64,000 bases of DNA from Timonella senegalensis JC301 (GCF_000312125.1 NZ_HE978641.1:147533-211532), one strand, 5' to 3'. Numbered from the stretch's first letter, positions 9,275-18,010 are shown. The notes: generated by a model not told the origin, from the sequence alone. Numbers and translations are program-made.

Positions 9275-11104
9275 CTATGTGCGCTGGTCAGAAACCGGTG
9301 TTTCACCCACTGCCCGAGCAATTTCGGTGGAGGCAGATCCACGGTCATCCCGATCGAACCTCACTTCAAACACTCTGATTGCGCTGTTTGGTTCCCGCAG
9401 CAGCATCTCGAGTTCCTGCGTGGAGCGCACCGCCTGGTAGTCGATTCCATAGGCTGCGCACAGAAGGTCGAGGTGGGCCGTATGCGGCGTCCCAAAGACC
9501 CGCTCGAACAGTTGCGGATCCCCCGCCCCGGAGTGCTCGAGCCCGGAAAAGATCGCTCCCCCGCGATCGTTGAGGACCACAATATCGAGTGGCCCCACGG
9601 GGTCCGACGCCGTCCGCAGAAGTGCGCCCGCATCGTGCAGGAACGTCAGGTCGCCCACGACCACGCGTGTCCGACTCCCCGTGGCAATCGCGATTCCCAG
9701 CGCCGTGGAGAGGGTGCCGTCGATGCCGGCGAGCCCCCGCTGGCCGTACACGGCCAGGCCGCGGGGCCAGTCGGTCACGTACGCGTCCGCGTCCCTGATT
9801 GCCGACGATGAACCAAGTACCAGCGCGTCGCCCGGCTCGCTCGCCGCGACTACAGAACGGACGGTCCTCATCGGGGCCAGCCCGTCCGCGAGGTCTCCCT
9901 CCCCCACCGTGCGGGCGAGAACCTCTGCAAGGTCATGTCCCGCGGACGTCCATCGGTCGAGCCACTCGGCCCGGGACTGTGTCACTGTGCCCTCCTCGGG
10001 CGTGAACAGACTCGGGTCTACGCCGTAGAGCACGATCTGTGCGGTGCGGCTCGCGTCGTTCCACGGCTCAACGCGTGTGGGCACCACAACGGTTCGCACC
10101 CCCGGGGCTGCGATGAGGCGCTGGACCGGCCGCGTCAGCGTGGCGTGCCCAAACACGAGCACCTGCTCCACCTCGGAGACCAGGTCCGCCCAGCGCCCGA
10201 GCGGCTTACCGCCCAGCGCGGAGTGAGCAAGAATGTTCACCCCGGCGGGCACCACGTTGAGGCTCGACACGATCCCGCTCGTGGGCTCGGAGATGATGGG
10301 CCAGCCCTGTGCTTCCGCCACGCGCGTGGCGACCGGCGCCGAACCATCACCCGCCACAACCAGCGTCTTACCCACGCGCGCGACCTCGGCTGCAACCTCA
10401 ACATCGGCGCCGACGGTGCCGGTCAGAGCAGGGCGTGAGGTGATGACGGGGCTAGGAATATCGTCGAAAATCAGGTCAAGGAGCGCAAGCTCCTGAGCGT
10501 TAGGGGCGAGCGGCTCCCGAAGCGCCAGGTTCACGTGCGCCGGACCGGCCTGGGCGCTCGCGCCCGTGGCCGCCGCCCATGCCCGCACTGCAACCGCGCG
10601 GATGTCCGTGGCCTCCGATGCGATCCCGGCCGGAGCCGGGACGTCGATGAGGAGGCGAGCCGCACTGCCAAAGATGCCCGGCTGAGTCGTGGTCTGGTTC
10701 GCGCCGGTGCCACGCAGCTCGTGCGGGCGGTCCGCGCTCAACACTATGAGCGGCACGCTCGAGTGCGAAGCCTCGAGCACGGAGGGATGCAGGTTGGCCA
10801 CCGCGGTGCCCGAGGTCGTCACCACGACCGCTGGGGTGCCCGTGGCCTTGGCGAGGCCCGAGGCAAGAAAACCGGCGGTGCGCTCGTCAATCCGGACGTG
10901 CAGGCGGATGAAGCCCCGGTCAGCCGCGCGGTAGGCCGCGTAGGCAACGGGAGCTGAGCGCGACCCCGGACACAGCACCACGTCGCGCAGGCCCTGAGCA
11001 ATCAGCTGGGCAAGCAGGTTCCCGGCAGCCGCGAGCGCCGGAGGCAACTGCTGCTCGCGCGCTGCCACGGATGGTTCGGGGTGGGGGCCGGATGGGTTCG
11101 ACAC
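9275..11104 (-). CDS. menD: 2-succinyl-5-enolpyruvyl-6-hydroxy-3-cyclohexene-1-carboxylate synthase
   Basis: MenD is the thiamine-diphosphate enzyme that joins 2-oxoglutarate to isochorismate in menaquinone synthesis. The 609-aa protein starts at GTG 11104. Signatures are LCPGSRSAPVAYA near residue 43, the RIDERTAGF segment with the catalytic Glu near residue 73, TTSGTAVANLHPSVLEA, SADRPHELRGTGANQT, and the cofactor region GLAGIDGTLSTALGIA with VVGDLTFLHDAGALL. menC lies 48 bases upstream on the same strand, so the two likely form an operon. Confidence 0.96.
   Translation of the reverse strand: MSNPSGPHPEPSVAAREQQLPPALAAAGNLLAQLIAQGLRDVVLCPGSRSAPVAYAAYRAADRGFIRLHVRIDERTAGFLASGLAKATGTPAVVVTTSGTAVANLHPSVLEASHSSVPLIVLSADRPHELRGTGANQTTTQPGIFGSAARLLIDVPAPAGIASEATDIRAVAVRAWAAATGASAQAGPAHVNLALREPLAPNAQELALLDLIFDDIPSPVITSRPALTGTVGADVEVAAEVARVGKTLVVAGDGSAPVATRVAEAQGWPIISEPTSGIVSSLNVVPAGVNILAHSALGGKPLGRWADLVSEVEQVLVFGHATLTRPVQRLIAAPGVRTVVVPTRVEPWNDASRTAQIVLYGVDPSLFTPEEGTVTQSRAEWLDRWTSAGHDLAEVLARTVGEGDLADGLAPMRTVRSVVAASEPGDALVLGSSSAIRDADAYVTDWPRGLAVYGQRGLAGIDGTLSTALGIAIATGSRTRVVVGDLTFLHDAGALLRTASDPVGPLDIVVLNDRGGAIFSGLEHSGAGDPQLFERVFGTPHTAHLDLLCAAYGIDYQAVRSTQELEMLLREPNSAIRVFEVRFDRDDRGSASTEIARAVGETPVSDQRT
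10460..10471 (+). repeat. Dispersed core ATCGTCGAAAAT inside menD
   Basis: Exact core within the menD coding sequence, preceded by GGGGCTAGGAAT, a degenerate partner half. Confidence 0.8.
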
Positions 11105-11152
11105 GGTATTCCTAGGAGTATGCGGCGGTGAAGCTGACGAATGGTCTTGGGA

Positions 11153-12145
11153 TCAGGGTACCTGCGTGGGCGGTACTTCAATGTCGAACTGGCTCGAGAT
11201 TCGCTGGACGCGGCGAAGCCACCAGCTGACGCGCTCCGGGCTTGCGGCTAGGTTGGCGCCGCTGGTAGTTGGCTCGCCAGTGAGCTCCTGCAGGACCGGA
11301 ACGGGCCTGCGCACCGGAATCTCCCCGTTGACGGGAAGCAGAGGATCTGAAACCACGTCCCGCTTAAACAGTTGGGAGGTGGCGAGTCCGCACGCGAACG
11401 GGAGCTCGGGAAGGGCGGCCGCGAGCGCAATCCCGGCGGCTAGACCCACCGAGCTCTCAAGCGCGGAAGACACTACGACTGGTTTACCCAGCTCCTGTGC
11501 GAGTTCAAGGCACGTGCGCACGCCACCGATGGGCTGGACCTTCAGGACCATGACGTCGGCTGCGTCGGCGGCCACAACGGCATACGGGTCCTCCGCCCTG
11601 CGGATGGATTCGTCCGCGGCGATGAGGACGCTGGTGCGCCTACGCACCAGAGCAAGTTCAGGAACGGTGGCGCAGGGCTGCTCCACGTACTCGAGCCCGC
11701 CTGCTGCGCGGTCAAGGACGGGGATGTTCGCCAGCGCAGTGTCTACGTCCCACTTGCCGTTGACGTCGATGCGGATCTTGCCCATGGGACCGATAGCATC
11801 CCGCACGGCCTCAAGCCGCGCGATCTCGTCAGCGAGGTTCTGCCCCGGTTCGGCAACCTTAACCTTGGCCGTCATGCACCCACCCGAGCGGGTGACAACG
11901 CCGTGCGCAGTTTCGGCGCCCACGGCGGGGACGGTTACGTTGACCGGGATGGAGCTGCGGACCGGGTCCGGAAACCCGAGGTAGGCGGCCTCGTGGGCGG
12001 CCCGTAGCCACGATGAACTCTCCCGGTCGTCGTACTCGACGAAAGGGGAAAACTCCCCCCAGCCCGCCGGCCCTTGCATGAGCACGCCCTCTCGGACGGT
12101 CAATCCACGGAACTTCAGGGTCAGGTCAGCGCTATAGACAAACAC
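11153..12145 (-). CDS. menC: o-Succinylbenzoate synthase
   Basis: MenC is an enolase-superfamily dehydratase that makes o-succinylbenzoate. In the 330-aa protein the catalytic-barrel signatures are TAKVKVAE (first Lys), RIDVNGKWD (metal Asp), YVEQPC (metal Glu), IAADESIRR (metal Asp), VLKVQPIGG (second Lys) and VVSSALESSVG. The start appears to be GTG at 12145, with a GAGGG run almost touching it, so the true start may be slightly different. It is divergent from menB across 94 bases that contain an inverted repeat. Confidence 0.93.
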   Translation of the reverse strand: MFVYSADLTLKFRGLTVREGVLMQGPAGWGEFSPFVEYDDRESSSWLRAAHEAAYLGFPDPVRSSIPVNVTVPAVGAETAHGVVTRSGGCMTAKVKVAEPGQNLADEIARLEAVRDAIGPMGKIRIDVNGKWDVDTALANIPVLDRAAGGLEYVEQPCATVPELALVRRRTSVLIAADESIRRAEDPYAVVAADAADVMVLKVQPIGGVRTCLELAQELGKPVVVSSALESSVGLAAGIALAAALPELPFACGLATSQLFKRDVVSDPLLPVNGEIPVRRPVPVLQELTGEPTTSGANLAASPERVSWWLRRVQRISSQFDIEVPPTQVP

Positions 12146-12190
12146 CCCTCAAGGTTACGCCGGGTGGTGTGGGTGGCGAGCGCGTGGGCA

Positions 12191-12230
12191 CTAGGGCACG
12201 AACCAGCCCATCTACGTCCTCGTGCCCTAG
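12191..12230. promoter_or_regulatory. Inverted repeat in the divergent menC/menB promoter
   Basis: CTAGGGCACGA at 12191-12201 is matched perfectly by TCGTGCCCTAG at 12220-12230, with an 18-base spacer. It lies between two divergent start codons, ten bases before the menB start. It could be a two-sided operator for a dimeric regulator, or an RNA hairpin in the menB leader. Confidence 0.6.
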
Positions 12231-12239
12231 AGTGAAGGG

Positions 12240-13193
12240 GTGAGTGAGATTCCAACCCAAGTTTCCGAGACCTTCGACCCCACCAAGTGGCGCACGATCG
12301 AGGGATTCACCGACCTGACAGACATTACGTACCACCGCGGCGTTGACCGCTCCGGTGAGCAGGAACGCGACCTTCCCGTGGTGCGCATTGCCTTCCACCG
12401 CCCGGAAGTACGTAACGCCTTCCGGCCGCACACTGTGGACGAGCTGTACCGGGCGCTCGACCACGCGCGCATGACCTCCTCCGTGGGCACCGTCCTGCTG
12501 ACGGGTAACGGCCCGAGCGCGAAGGACGGCGGCTGGGCGTTCTGCTCCGGCGGCGACCAGCGTATCCGCGGCCGCGACGGCTACCACTACGTGACCGATA
12601 ATGCGATCGAGACACGGGACGGCATCGACCCCGCCCAGGCAGGCCGACTGCACATTCTTGAGGTCCAGCGCCTGATCCGCACGATGCCCAAGGTCGTCAT
12701 CGCGGTTGTTAACGGATGGGCTGCAGGCGGCGGGCACTCGCTGCACGTGGTTGCCGACCTGTCTATCGCCTCACGCGAGCACGCCCGGTTCAAGCAGACG
12801 GACGCAAACGTGGGGTCCTTTGACGGCGGCTACGGCTCCGCTTACTTGGCCCGCCAGATCGGGCAGAAGCGCGCCAGGGAAATCTTCTTCCTCGCCCGCG
12901 AATACTCGGCACAGGACGCCTACGAGTGGGGTGCGGTCAACGAGGTTGCTGACCACGCAGACCTCGAGAACCTCGCCATCGAGTACGCGCGCATCATCGC
13001 AACCAAGTCCCCTCAGGCGATCCGGATGCTCAAGTTCGCGTTCAACCTCCCCGACGATGGGCTCATGGGGCAGCAGGTGTTTGCCGGCGAGGCGACCCGG
13101 CTGGCTTACATGACTGACGAGGCCGTGGAGGGACGCGATTCCTTCCTCGAACGCAGGGACGCAGACTGGTCGCAGTTCCCGCACTATTTCTAG
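12240..13193 (+). CDS. menB: 1,4-Dihydroxy-2-naphthoyl-CoA synthase
   Basis: MenB is a crotonase-family enzyme that closes the naphthoquinone ring from o-succinylbenzoyl-CoA. The 317-aa length is normal for actinobacteria. Signatures are RIAFHRPEVRNAFRPHTVDEL near residue 46, the oxyanion region WAFCSGGDQRIRG, VVNGWAAGGGHSLHVVADL, and the active-site stretch TDANVGSFDGGYGSAYLAR. GTG at 12240 is used as start; a GAAGGGG run ends right at it, an unusually short spacing. Confidence 0.95.
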   Translation: MSEIPTQVSETFDPTKWRTIEGFTDLTDITYHRGVDRSGEQERDLPVVRIAFHRPEVRNAFRPHTVDELYRALDHARMTSSVGTVLLTGNGPSAKDGGWAFCSGGDQRIRGRDGYHYVTDNAIETRDGIDPAQAGRLHILEVQRLIRTMPKVVIAVVNGWAAGGGHSLHVVADLSIASREHARFKQTDANVGSFDGGYGSAYLARQIGQKRAREIFFLAREYSAQDAYEWGAVNEVADHADLENLAIEYARIIATKSPQAIRMLKFAFNLPDDGLMGQQVFAGEATRLAYMTDEAVEGRDSFLERRDADWSQFPHYF

Positions 13194-13211
13194 GCCACAC
13201 ACGCACCAACT

Positions 13212-13243
13212 GGGCGCGCCCTGCTCTTGCGCAGGGCGCGCCC
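13212..13243 (+). terminator. menB terminator
   Basis: A 13-base perfect GC stem (13212-13224 with 13231-13243, six-base loop) is followed by TTTCTC. It lies 18 bases after the menB stop. Confidence 0.88.
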
Positions 13244-13285
13244 TTTCTCATGCTGGGGAGGAGACTGTGTCCAAGAAACACCAAA

Positions 13286-13367
13286 GCGGTTGGTCACTTC
13301 CCAAGGGGAAGCGGCCAACCGCCTGTGCGTTACGTGTAGTTGATCGCCTGGACTCGTCCAACTACAC
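13286..13367. other. Two adjacent stem-loops, possible structured RNA
   Basis: Hairpin A pairs GCGGTTGG (13286-13293) with CCAACCGC (13315-13322), with an inner CTTCCC/GGGAAG stem and a symmetric internal loop. Hairpin B pairs GTGTAGTTG (13334-13342) with CAACTACAC (13359-13367) around an inner GGAC-TC-GTCC. They fall between the menB terminator and the 3' end of a small minus-strand gene. A short plus-strand frame from GTG 13267 (69 aa, preceded by GGAGGAG) overlaps them but resembles nothing I know. The region may be a small RNA, an unusual terminator or a gene remnant. Confidence 0.35.
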
Positions 13368-13426
13368 CTGGTCTATGTTGTGCGATGGTTACGAATTACA
13401 TCGTCATCGCTTCATGTGTCCGCTCG

Positions 13427-13684
13427 TCATAGCCCCCCAAAGAATCCTGATCCCACACTTATCAGTTTGGACATGATGACCGCGCCCCTAGCAAGTAGTC
13501 CCCCACCTGCAAGAAACGCAATGCCAACTGCCAAGAGCGACGATGGGCTGAACTTCTTTCGGTCCTCTACAGGAGTGTTCAGTTGAGGCGCTTCACTTGC
13601 GACTTCACCGTCGACGTAACGATAACCGGTCACCGGAGCTGATGAGATCCGCTGACCACTTTGAAAACCCGTTACCGCTGCCAT
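13427..13684 (-). CDS. Small hypothetical membrane protein
   Basis: An 85-aa protein of unknown function. The first 45 residues are polar (GYRYVDGEVASEAPQLNTPVEDRKK). Residues 49-83 are hydrophobic and Gly-rich (SLLAVGIAFLAGGGLLARG, then IMSKLISVGSGFFGGL), suggesting one or two membrane passes. A weak AGG lies before the ATG. I do not recognise a family. It stands alone between menB and a DUF3048 lipoprotein gene, in slightly lower-GC DNA than its neighbours. Confidence 0.5.
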   Translation of the reverse strand: MAAVTGFQSGQRISSAPVTGYRYVDGEVASEAPQLNTPVEDRKKFSPSSLLAVGIAFLAGGGLLARGAVIMSKLISVGSGFFGGL

Positions 13685-13815
13685 ACCTAGATTCTTTCAA
13701 AGGCTTGGCATTTCTGCGAGGCACAAGTGGCTGATTTTAGCGGGTGAAAGACTGATACCGAGGTATCCCCAACACGCCGGCCAGGGTCATACCAAAGTAG
13801 TACATCACCAAAGCA

Positions 13816-14880
13816 TTACTTGGTTGAGAAACTTCCTTGACTCTTGGGTAAAAGTTCCACCCAGGTTCGTCCGGGCTCTAAAAGTACTTCTTTACCGTTT
13901 TTATCGTAAAGGGTTAAAGCCGAGGTTAGAGCACTCTTCTCCCATAGACCCGTGATCATCTTTCCACCAGACAGGACGTGCGCTACCCCCATACCGTCCA
14001 GGTCATAGTCGGGAACTGGGGCGTTGTTCTGCGCGTTGAACCCCGAGTCAAACTGCTTGGCCTCGATCACCACCACGTTCTGCGTTCCGATCTGCCCCGC
14101 TGTTGCTGACATGAACGGCTCCGACCCCTCGGAGCGCATCCACATCTTCTTATCCTTGGACCACGTCCACGTGGGCTGCGCGGCAACGGACATGTTGAGG
14201 GAGATACGCGATACCTTTTCTCCCTCCGCAACGGCAGTGGGCGTCGCCCCCTCGATGGCAAATGCAAGGCCGGGGTCAGGCGACGACGAGTGGGATTCTG
14301 GCGCTAGCTCTGCAAATCCCTTCACCGAGCCGTACAGGTTGTGCGGAGCAAAACGCTGCCTTGACCGCCACATGGCAGAAGACCCCGTGTTTTCGTCGAG
14401 GGCAAAGATCTGATGTGTATCGCGCACGAGCCGCAGGATTCCGGATTGTCCCCCGGAGTACACGAATACCCCCTCGAGTGGCGCTAGGACATTCATGTCC
14501 ACTGGGCGCACTGACCTGATCGGTCCCACCTCTTCCGGGTAGTGAGAATGATAGATCGCGATGAACCTGGATACGTCAAACTCCACGATCGTCTCCCACA
14601 CCACGTCGGCGTCCTCGAGGCCACTCTGGGGGCGCGCCGCGTGTGTGTTCTCTATCTTGACCGCGACCGCCGGGCGGTCCTTCACGTCCCCTGCCACTCC
14701 CGTCAGTGGCCATGCGGGCTCTACGGTGGGAGTGGGCGTGGGCGAAGGTATTTGGGTGGGCGTCTGCGTTGCTGTGGGCGAGGGCGACGGCTGGGGTTGC
14801 GGAGAGCAAGCAGCGCTCATGAGCGCTGCGGCTACCGCCAACGCGGCAAGCGTCCTGTCCCTGCGTCGAGTGGTGACCAC
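13816..14880 (-). CDS. DUF3048 family lipoprotein (YerB-like)
   Basis: An exported lipoprotein of 354 aa with a DUF3048 domain, whose function is not established. The N-terminus is basic then hydrophobic and ends in the lipobox LMSAAC. A Pro/Thr/Ser spacer follows, then the domain signature RPAVAVKIENTHAARPQSGL, DADVVWETIVE and the GPIRSVRPVDMNVL segment. I chose GTG at 14880 because GGGGAG lies at good spacing. A frame starting at 14928 would add 16 residues before the signal peptide. It separates menB from menE but is on the opposite strand. Confidence 0.85.
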   Translation of the reverse strand: MVTTRRRDRTLAALAVAAALMSAACSPQPQPSPSPTATQTPTQIPSPTPTPTVEPAWPLTGVAGDVKDRPAVAVKIENTHAARPQSGLEDADVVWETIVEFDVSRFIAIYHSHYPEEVGPIRSVRPVDMNVLAPLEGVFVYSGGQSGILRLVRDTHQIFALDENTGSSAMWRSRQRFAPHNLYGSVKGFAELAPESHSSSPDPGLAFAIEGATPTAVAEGEKVSRISLNMSVAAQPTWTWSKDKKMWMRSEGSEPFMSATAGQIGTQNVVVIEAKQFDSGFNAQNNAPVPDYDLDGMGVAHVLSGGKMITGLWEKSALTSALTLYDKNGKEVLLEPGRTWVELLPKSQGSFSTK

Positions 14881-15093
14881 TGCGCTCCCCTTTGTACTGG
14901 GCCCTGCGAACCGGCCATGGTGGGACACGTCCCGATACTGTGCACACTACTCCTGAGCAGCCCCGATCGCCTGCAGTTTGGCGCAAAAACGCCAGCACTC
15001 GAGGCCGCTGCGATTGACACTCCGTCCTGCACTCGTGGAGCGCCCAAGAGCCACGCTGCGGAACCTACTCTGCGGGCCGCGTACTCTGGATGG

Positions 15094-16242
15094 GTGAGTC
15101 CTTCCCGCACAACACCGCGTTTCTCTCCTCATTCGTACACCCAGACCGAGTTGGAGGCGATCCTGCGTGCGCCGGGTGGCCATGTCGTCGTCCCAACCTC
15201 GGGTTCGACTGGCGCCCCAAAACTGGTTGTGGTGTCAGCCGATGCGCTTCGTGCCTCGGGCGAGGCAACCTTTCGCGCGTTGAACGGCCCAGGTCAGTGG
15301 CTGCTTGCACTTCCGTCCAGCCACATCGCCGGGATCCAGGTGCTCGCTCGCTCAGTCCTTGCGGGCCAGACCTGCGTCGAGATGCCGGAGGGCCACTTCT
15401 CGGCCCAGTCGTTCATCTCCGCGGCGGACCAGCTGACCGCCCGCACCCGATACACCTCTTTGGTTCCGACCCAGCTCCACAGGCTGCTCACGAACGACCA
15501 GCCCGCCGAGCTACGCAGCCAAGCAGTCGCTGCGCTACGCACCTTTGACGCGATTCTGCTTGGCGGCGCGGCCAGCTCCGCAACGCTCCTGCGCGCGGCC
15601 TCCGCCGCTGGCATCCACGTGGTCACCACCTACGGAATGTCCGAGACCGCTGGCGGGTGCGTGTACAGCGGCGTCCCTCTCGACGTCGCGCGCGTCCGTC
15701 TGGACGCAGAGTCGCGCATCTACCTTGCCGGCCCCATGCTCGCGGACGGCTACTTGGCTACGCCAGCAGCCGAGCACGATCCGCACTGTGTGGCCCAGCA
15801 TGACCTGTCGGGCCTGGACGCGTTTGTGATTGACGACGATTCAGTCCAGTGGCACCGCACCAACGATCTCGGCACATTAAGTTCCGAAGCCGGTCATCTG
15901 ACCGTCCTTGGCCGGGCGGACGACGTGATCCTCTCGGGAGGGCTCAACATCTCACCGCATACGATCGAGTCCGAGCTGGGTTCTGAGTTCGGTATCGACC
16001 AAGCGGTGGTTGTCGGGGTGCCAGACCCGGAGTGGGGATCACGGGTGGTCGCAGTTGTCACCCGCTGTGCTGAGAGCGAGATCGCTCCGTTAGCGCAGAT
16101 TCGTCAAACGCTAACCAGTAGGCTTGGAAAGGGATTTGCGCCGCGCGCTGTCATCGAGGTGGACACACTCCCACACACGTCTTCGGGCAAACCTGATCGC
16201 CAGGCAATCTTGGCGCTCGCCCGTACATCGCAGTCACAGTAA
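15094..16242 (+). CDS. menE: o-Succinylbenzoate-CoA ligase
   Basis: MenE activates o-succinylbenzoate with ATP and CoA. The 382-aa form is the short actinobacterial type. The AMP-binding P-loop is VPTSGSTGAPKLVV near residue 34, then TTYGMSETAGGCVYSG near residue 178, the hinge region VLGRADDVILSGGLNISP, and a C-terminal catalytic Lys in HTSSGKPDRQ. GTG at 15094 is chosen; the open frame extends far upstream, but that part is antisense to the DUF3048 gene. menA follows after 13 bases. Confidence 0.93.
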   Translation: MSPSRTTPRFSPHSYTQTELEAILRAPGGHVVVPTSGSTGAPKLVVVSADALRASGEATFRALNGPGQWLLALPSSHIAGIQVLARSVLAGQTCVEMPEGHFSAQSFISAADQLTARTRYTSLVPTQLHRLLTNDQPAELRSQAVAALRTFDAILLGGAASSATLLRAASAAGIHVVTTYGMSETAGGCVYSGVPLDVARVRLDAESRIYLAGPMLADGYLATPAAEHDPHCVAQHDLSGLDAFVIDDDSVQWHRTNDLGTLSSEAGHLTVLGRADDVILSGGLNISPHTIESELGSEFGIDQAVVVGVPDPEWGSRVVAVVTRCAESEIAPLAQIRQTLTSRLGKGFAPRAVIEVDTLPHTSSGKPDRQAILALARTSQSQ

Positions 16243-16255
16243 AGAGAGCACAACA

Positions 16256-17125
16256 ATGGCTTCAGTTGGCGAATGGATCGCTGGCGCTCGTCCGCGCACT
16301 CTGCCCGCAGCGGCAGCACCCGTATTTGTAGGGTCCGGAGCGGCCGCCCTCGTGGACTCCTTCTCCCTCCTCAAGGCTGCGCTCGCAATGCTCCTGGCGA
16401 TCGCCCTCCAGGTTGGCGTGAACTACGCCAATGACTATTCGGACGGCGTCCGCGGCACCGATGTTGATCGAGTCGGGCCTGTGCGCCTAACCGCATCTGG
16501 CCTTGCCGCACCACAGCACGTCAAGTACGCGGCGTTCGGTGCGTTCGGCCTGGGTTCGGTCCTCGGCATCATCCTCATCGCGATGACGGGCCACTGGTGG
16601 CTCCTCGCCGTGGGAGTGCTGTGCATCCTCGCAGGTTGGTACTACACGGGCGGCAAGAAGCCTTACGGGTATGCGGGCCTCGGCGAAGTGGGCGTGTTCG
16701 TGTTCTTTGGTCTCGTGGCCACAATGGGTACGACCTATCTCCAAGCCGGCCGTGTGACGTGGCCATCGGCTCTGGGCGCCGTTGCTATCGGGCTCATCGC
16801 CTGTGCGATCCTCATGGCCAACAACATCCGCGATATCCCGACCGACTTTGTCTCGGGGAAGAAGACCCTCGCCGTTCGGGTTGGAGACTTCAAAGCCCGC
16901 CGGATGTACGTAGCGATGATCTGGGTCCCGCTTCTGCTTGCCGTTGTCTGCGCGTTCTTCAACCCGTGGGCTCTGCTGACCCTGTTCATGCTGCTTCCAG
17001 CTGTGCTGCTGAGCATCCCCATCCTTGCGGGCGCCAAGGGCAAGTTGCTCGTGCCAGTGCTTGCAGGAACCGGCATGTACGAGCTCGGGTTCGGCATCTT
17101 GCTGGGCATCGGACTAGCTATCTAG
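16256..17125 (+). CDS. menA: 1,4-Dihydroxy-2-naphthoate polyprenyltransferase
   Basis: MenA attaches the isoprenoid tail to dihydroxynaphthoate in the membrane. The 289-aa protein belongs to the UbiA family. The first Asp-rich motif is NYANDYSDGVRGTD near residue 47 and the second is NNIRDIPTDFVSGKKTLA near residue 190. About eight transmembrane helices can be seen. The start ATG at 16256 lies 13 bases after menE, so the two are co-transcribed. Confidence 0.96.
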   Translation: MASVGEWIAGARPRTLPAAAAPVFVGSGAAALVDSFSLLKAALAMLLAIALQVGVNYANDYSDGVRGTDVDRVGPVRLTASGLAAPQHVKYAAFGAFGLGSVLGIILIAMTGHWWLLAVGVLCILAGWYYTGGKKPYGYAGLGEVGVFVFFGLVATMGTTYLQAGRVTWPSALGAVAIGLIACAILMANNIRDIPTDFVSGKKTLAVRVGDFKARRMYVAMIWVPLLLAVVCAFFNPWALLTLFMLLPAVLLSIPILAGAKGKLLVPVLAGTGMYELGFGILLGIGLAI

Positions 17126-17136
17126 TCTCGCCTCAG

Positions 17137-17200
17137 CCTCACACGCACGTCGAGGGCGCGATAACCTACCGGTTATCGCGCCCTCGACGTGCGTGTGAGG
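17137..17200. terminator. Very long perfect hairpin downstream of menA
   Basis: Two perfect 30-base arms (17137-17166 and 17171-17200) enclose the four-base loop TACC. It lies between the convergent menA and DUF4229 genes, so termination from both sides is likely. No clear T-run follows on either side, and the stem is far longer than an ordinary intrinsic terminator needs. Confidence 0.8.
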
Positions 17201-17232
17201 TGCTTTCCGCTACGCGCGGAACACCTACGAAA

Positions 17233-17514
17233 CTAGGACCTTGCCTCAGGTCCGCCTTCCTCCAGTAGGGAGTCCTCGTACTGGGCGTCCTGCTTTGCTT
17301 CCTTGCCAAACTGAGCATCACGCTCAACCTTGCGTCCGGCAAAGGACGAGGTCACGGCGTCGCGCTCCTTGCGGAGCAGCAGGAAAGACAGCAACATGCC
17401 AAAGATGATCGCGAGGATCCACAGCAGGGCGCCTCGAGCGCCGGCGAAATAGAGACCGAGTGCGCAAACCACAATGAATGCGATGCGCAGGAGTGAGTAC
17501 TTAAGAAATGCCAC
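17233..17514 (-). CDS. DUF4229 family small membrane protein
   Basis: A 93-aa actinobacterial protein of unknown function with two membrane helices near residues 8-26 and 29-46 (FLKYSLLRIAFIVV, then LLWILAIIFGMLLSFLLLRK). A charged cytoplasmic tail follows (KERDAVTSSFAGRKVERD). DUF4229 genes often sit beside menA/ccsB regions in actinobacteria, which fits here. It is divergent from the next gene across 30 bases. Confidence 0.8.
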   Translation of the reverse strand: MAFLKYSLLRIAFIVVCALGLYFAGARGALLWILAIIFGMLLSFLLLRKERDAVTSSFAGRKVERDAQFGKEAKQDAQYEDSLLEEGGPEARS

Positions 17515-17544
17515 GTTCTAAGAGTAAACCGTTAGGCTTGGAAC

Positions 17545-18000
17545 ATGCCTAGAGCTCTCCTTGGTCTATTCGTTGTTGCACTTGCCCTCTACTGCGCTAC
17601 TGACGTGCTCACCAGCACGGATGAGCGCCGTGGAAACGCTCCAAAGTTCATGTGGATCCTCGTCGTGGTGTTCTTGCCCATACTTGGACCAATCATCTGG
17701 CTCGTGTTCGTCAACGGACGACGAGGAGTTCCAGCAGGCACCCCCGGTGCCCCAGGATCACCTTCCGCGGGTCACAGTACCTACTCCGGACGCACGGGAC
17801 GTAACAACACCGGACAGGTCGCCCCGGACGACGACCCGGAGTTCCTCTGGAAGCTCGCCGCAGAGCAGCGCCGGAAGCGCGAGGCCGCGGAAAGGGCTGC
17901 TCGCGAGGCCCAAGAAAAGAAGTCCAGCGGAACGGAAGATTCTGCAGATGGGCCCGTTGAATCGTCGGAAAGCAATAACGAAGACGAAGCCGAAAAATAG
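17545..18000 (+). CDS. Small membrane protein with PLDc_N-type N-terminal domain
   Basis: A 151-aa protein. The first 55 residues match the PLDc_N region, which normally precedes phospholipase D-like domains: a first helix near 3-20 and a second, FMWILVVVFLPILGPIIWLVFV, near 36-57. No phospholipase HKD motif is present, so it is the stand-alone form common in actinobacteria. The C-terminal half is a highly charged tail (AAEQRRKREAAERAAREAQE) that may form a coiled coil. The function is unknown. Confidence 0.8.
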   Translation: MPRALLGLFVVALALYCATDVLTSTDERRGNAPKFMWILVVVFLPILGPIIWLVFVNGRRGVPAGTPGAPGSPSAGHSTYSGRTGRNNTGQVAPDDDPEFLWKLAAEQRRKREAAERAAREAQEKKSSGTEDSADGPVESSESNNEDEAEK

Positions 18001-18010
18001 TCATTGAAAC

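Noticed and set aside
13267-13476. 69-codon plus-strand frame with a good ribosome site
   Set aside because: No recognisable domain, and it overlaps two stem-loops and the 3' end of the opposite gene. It is kept only as part of the structured-region entry.
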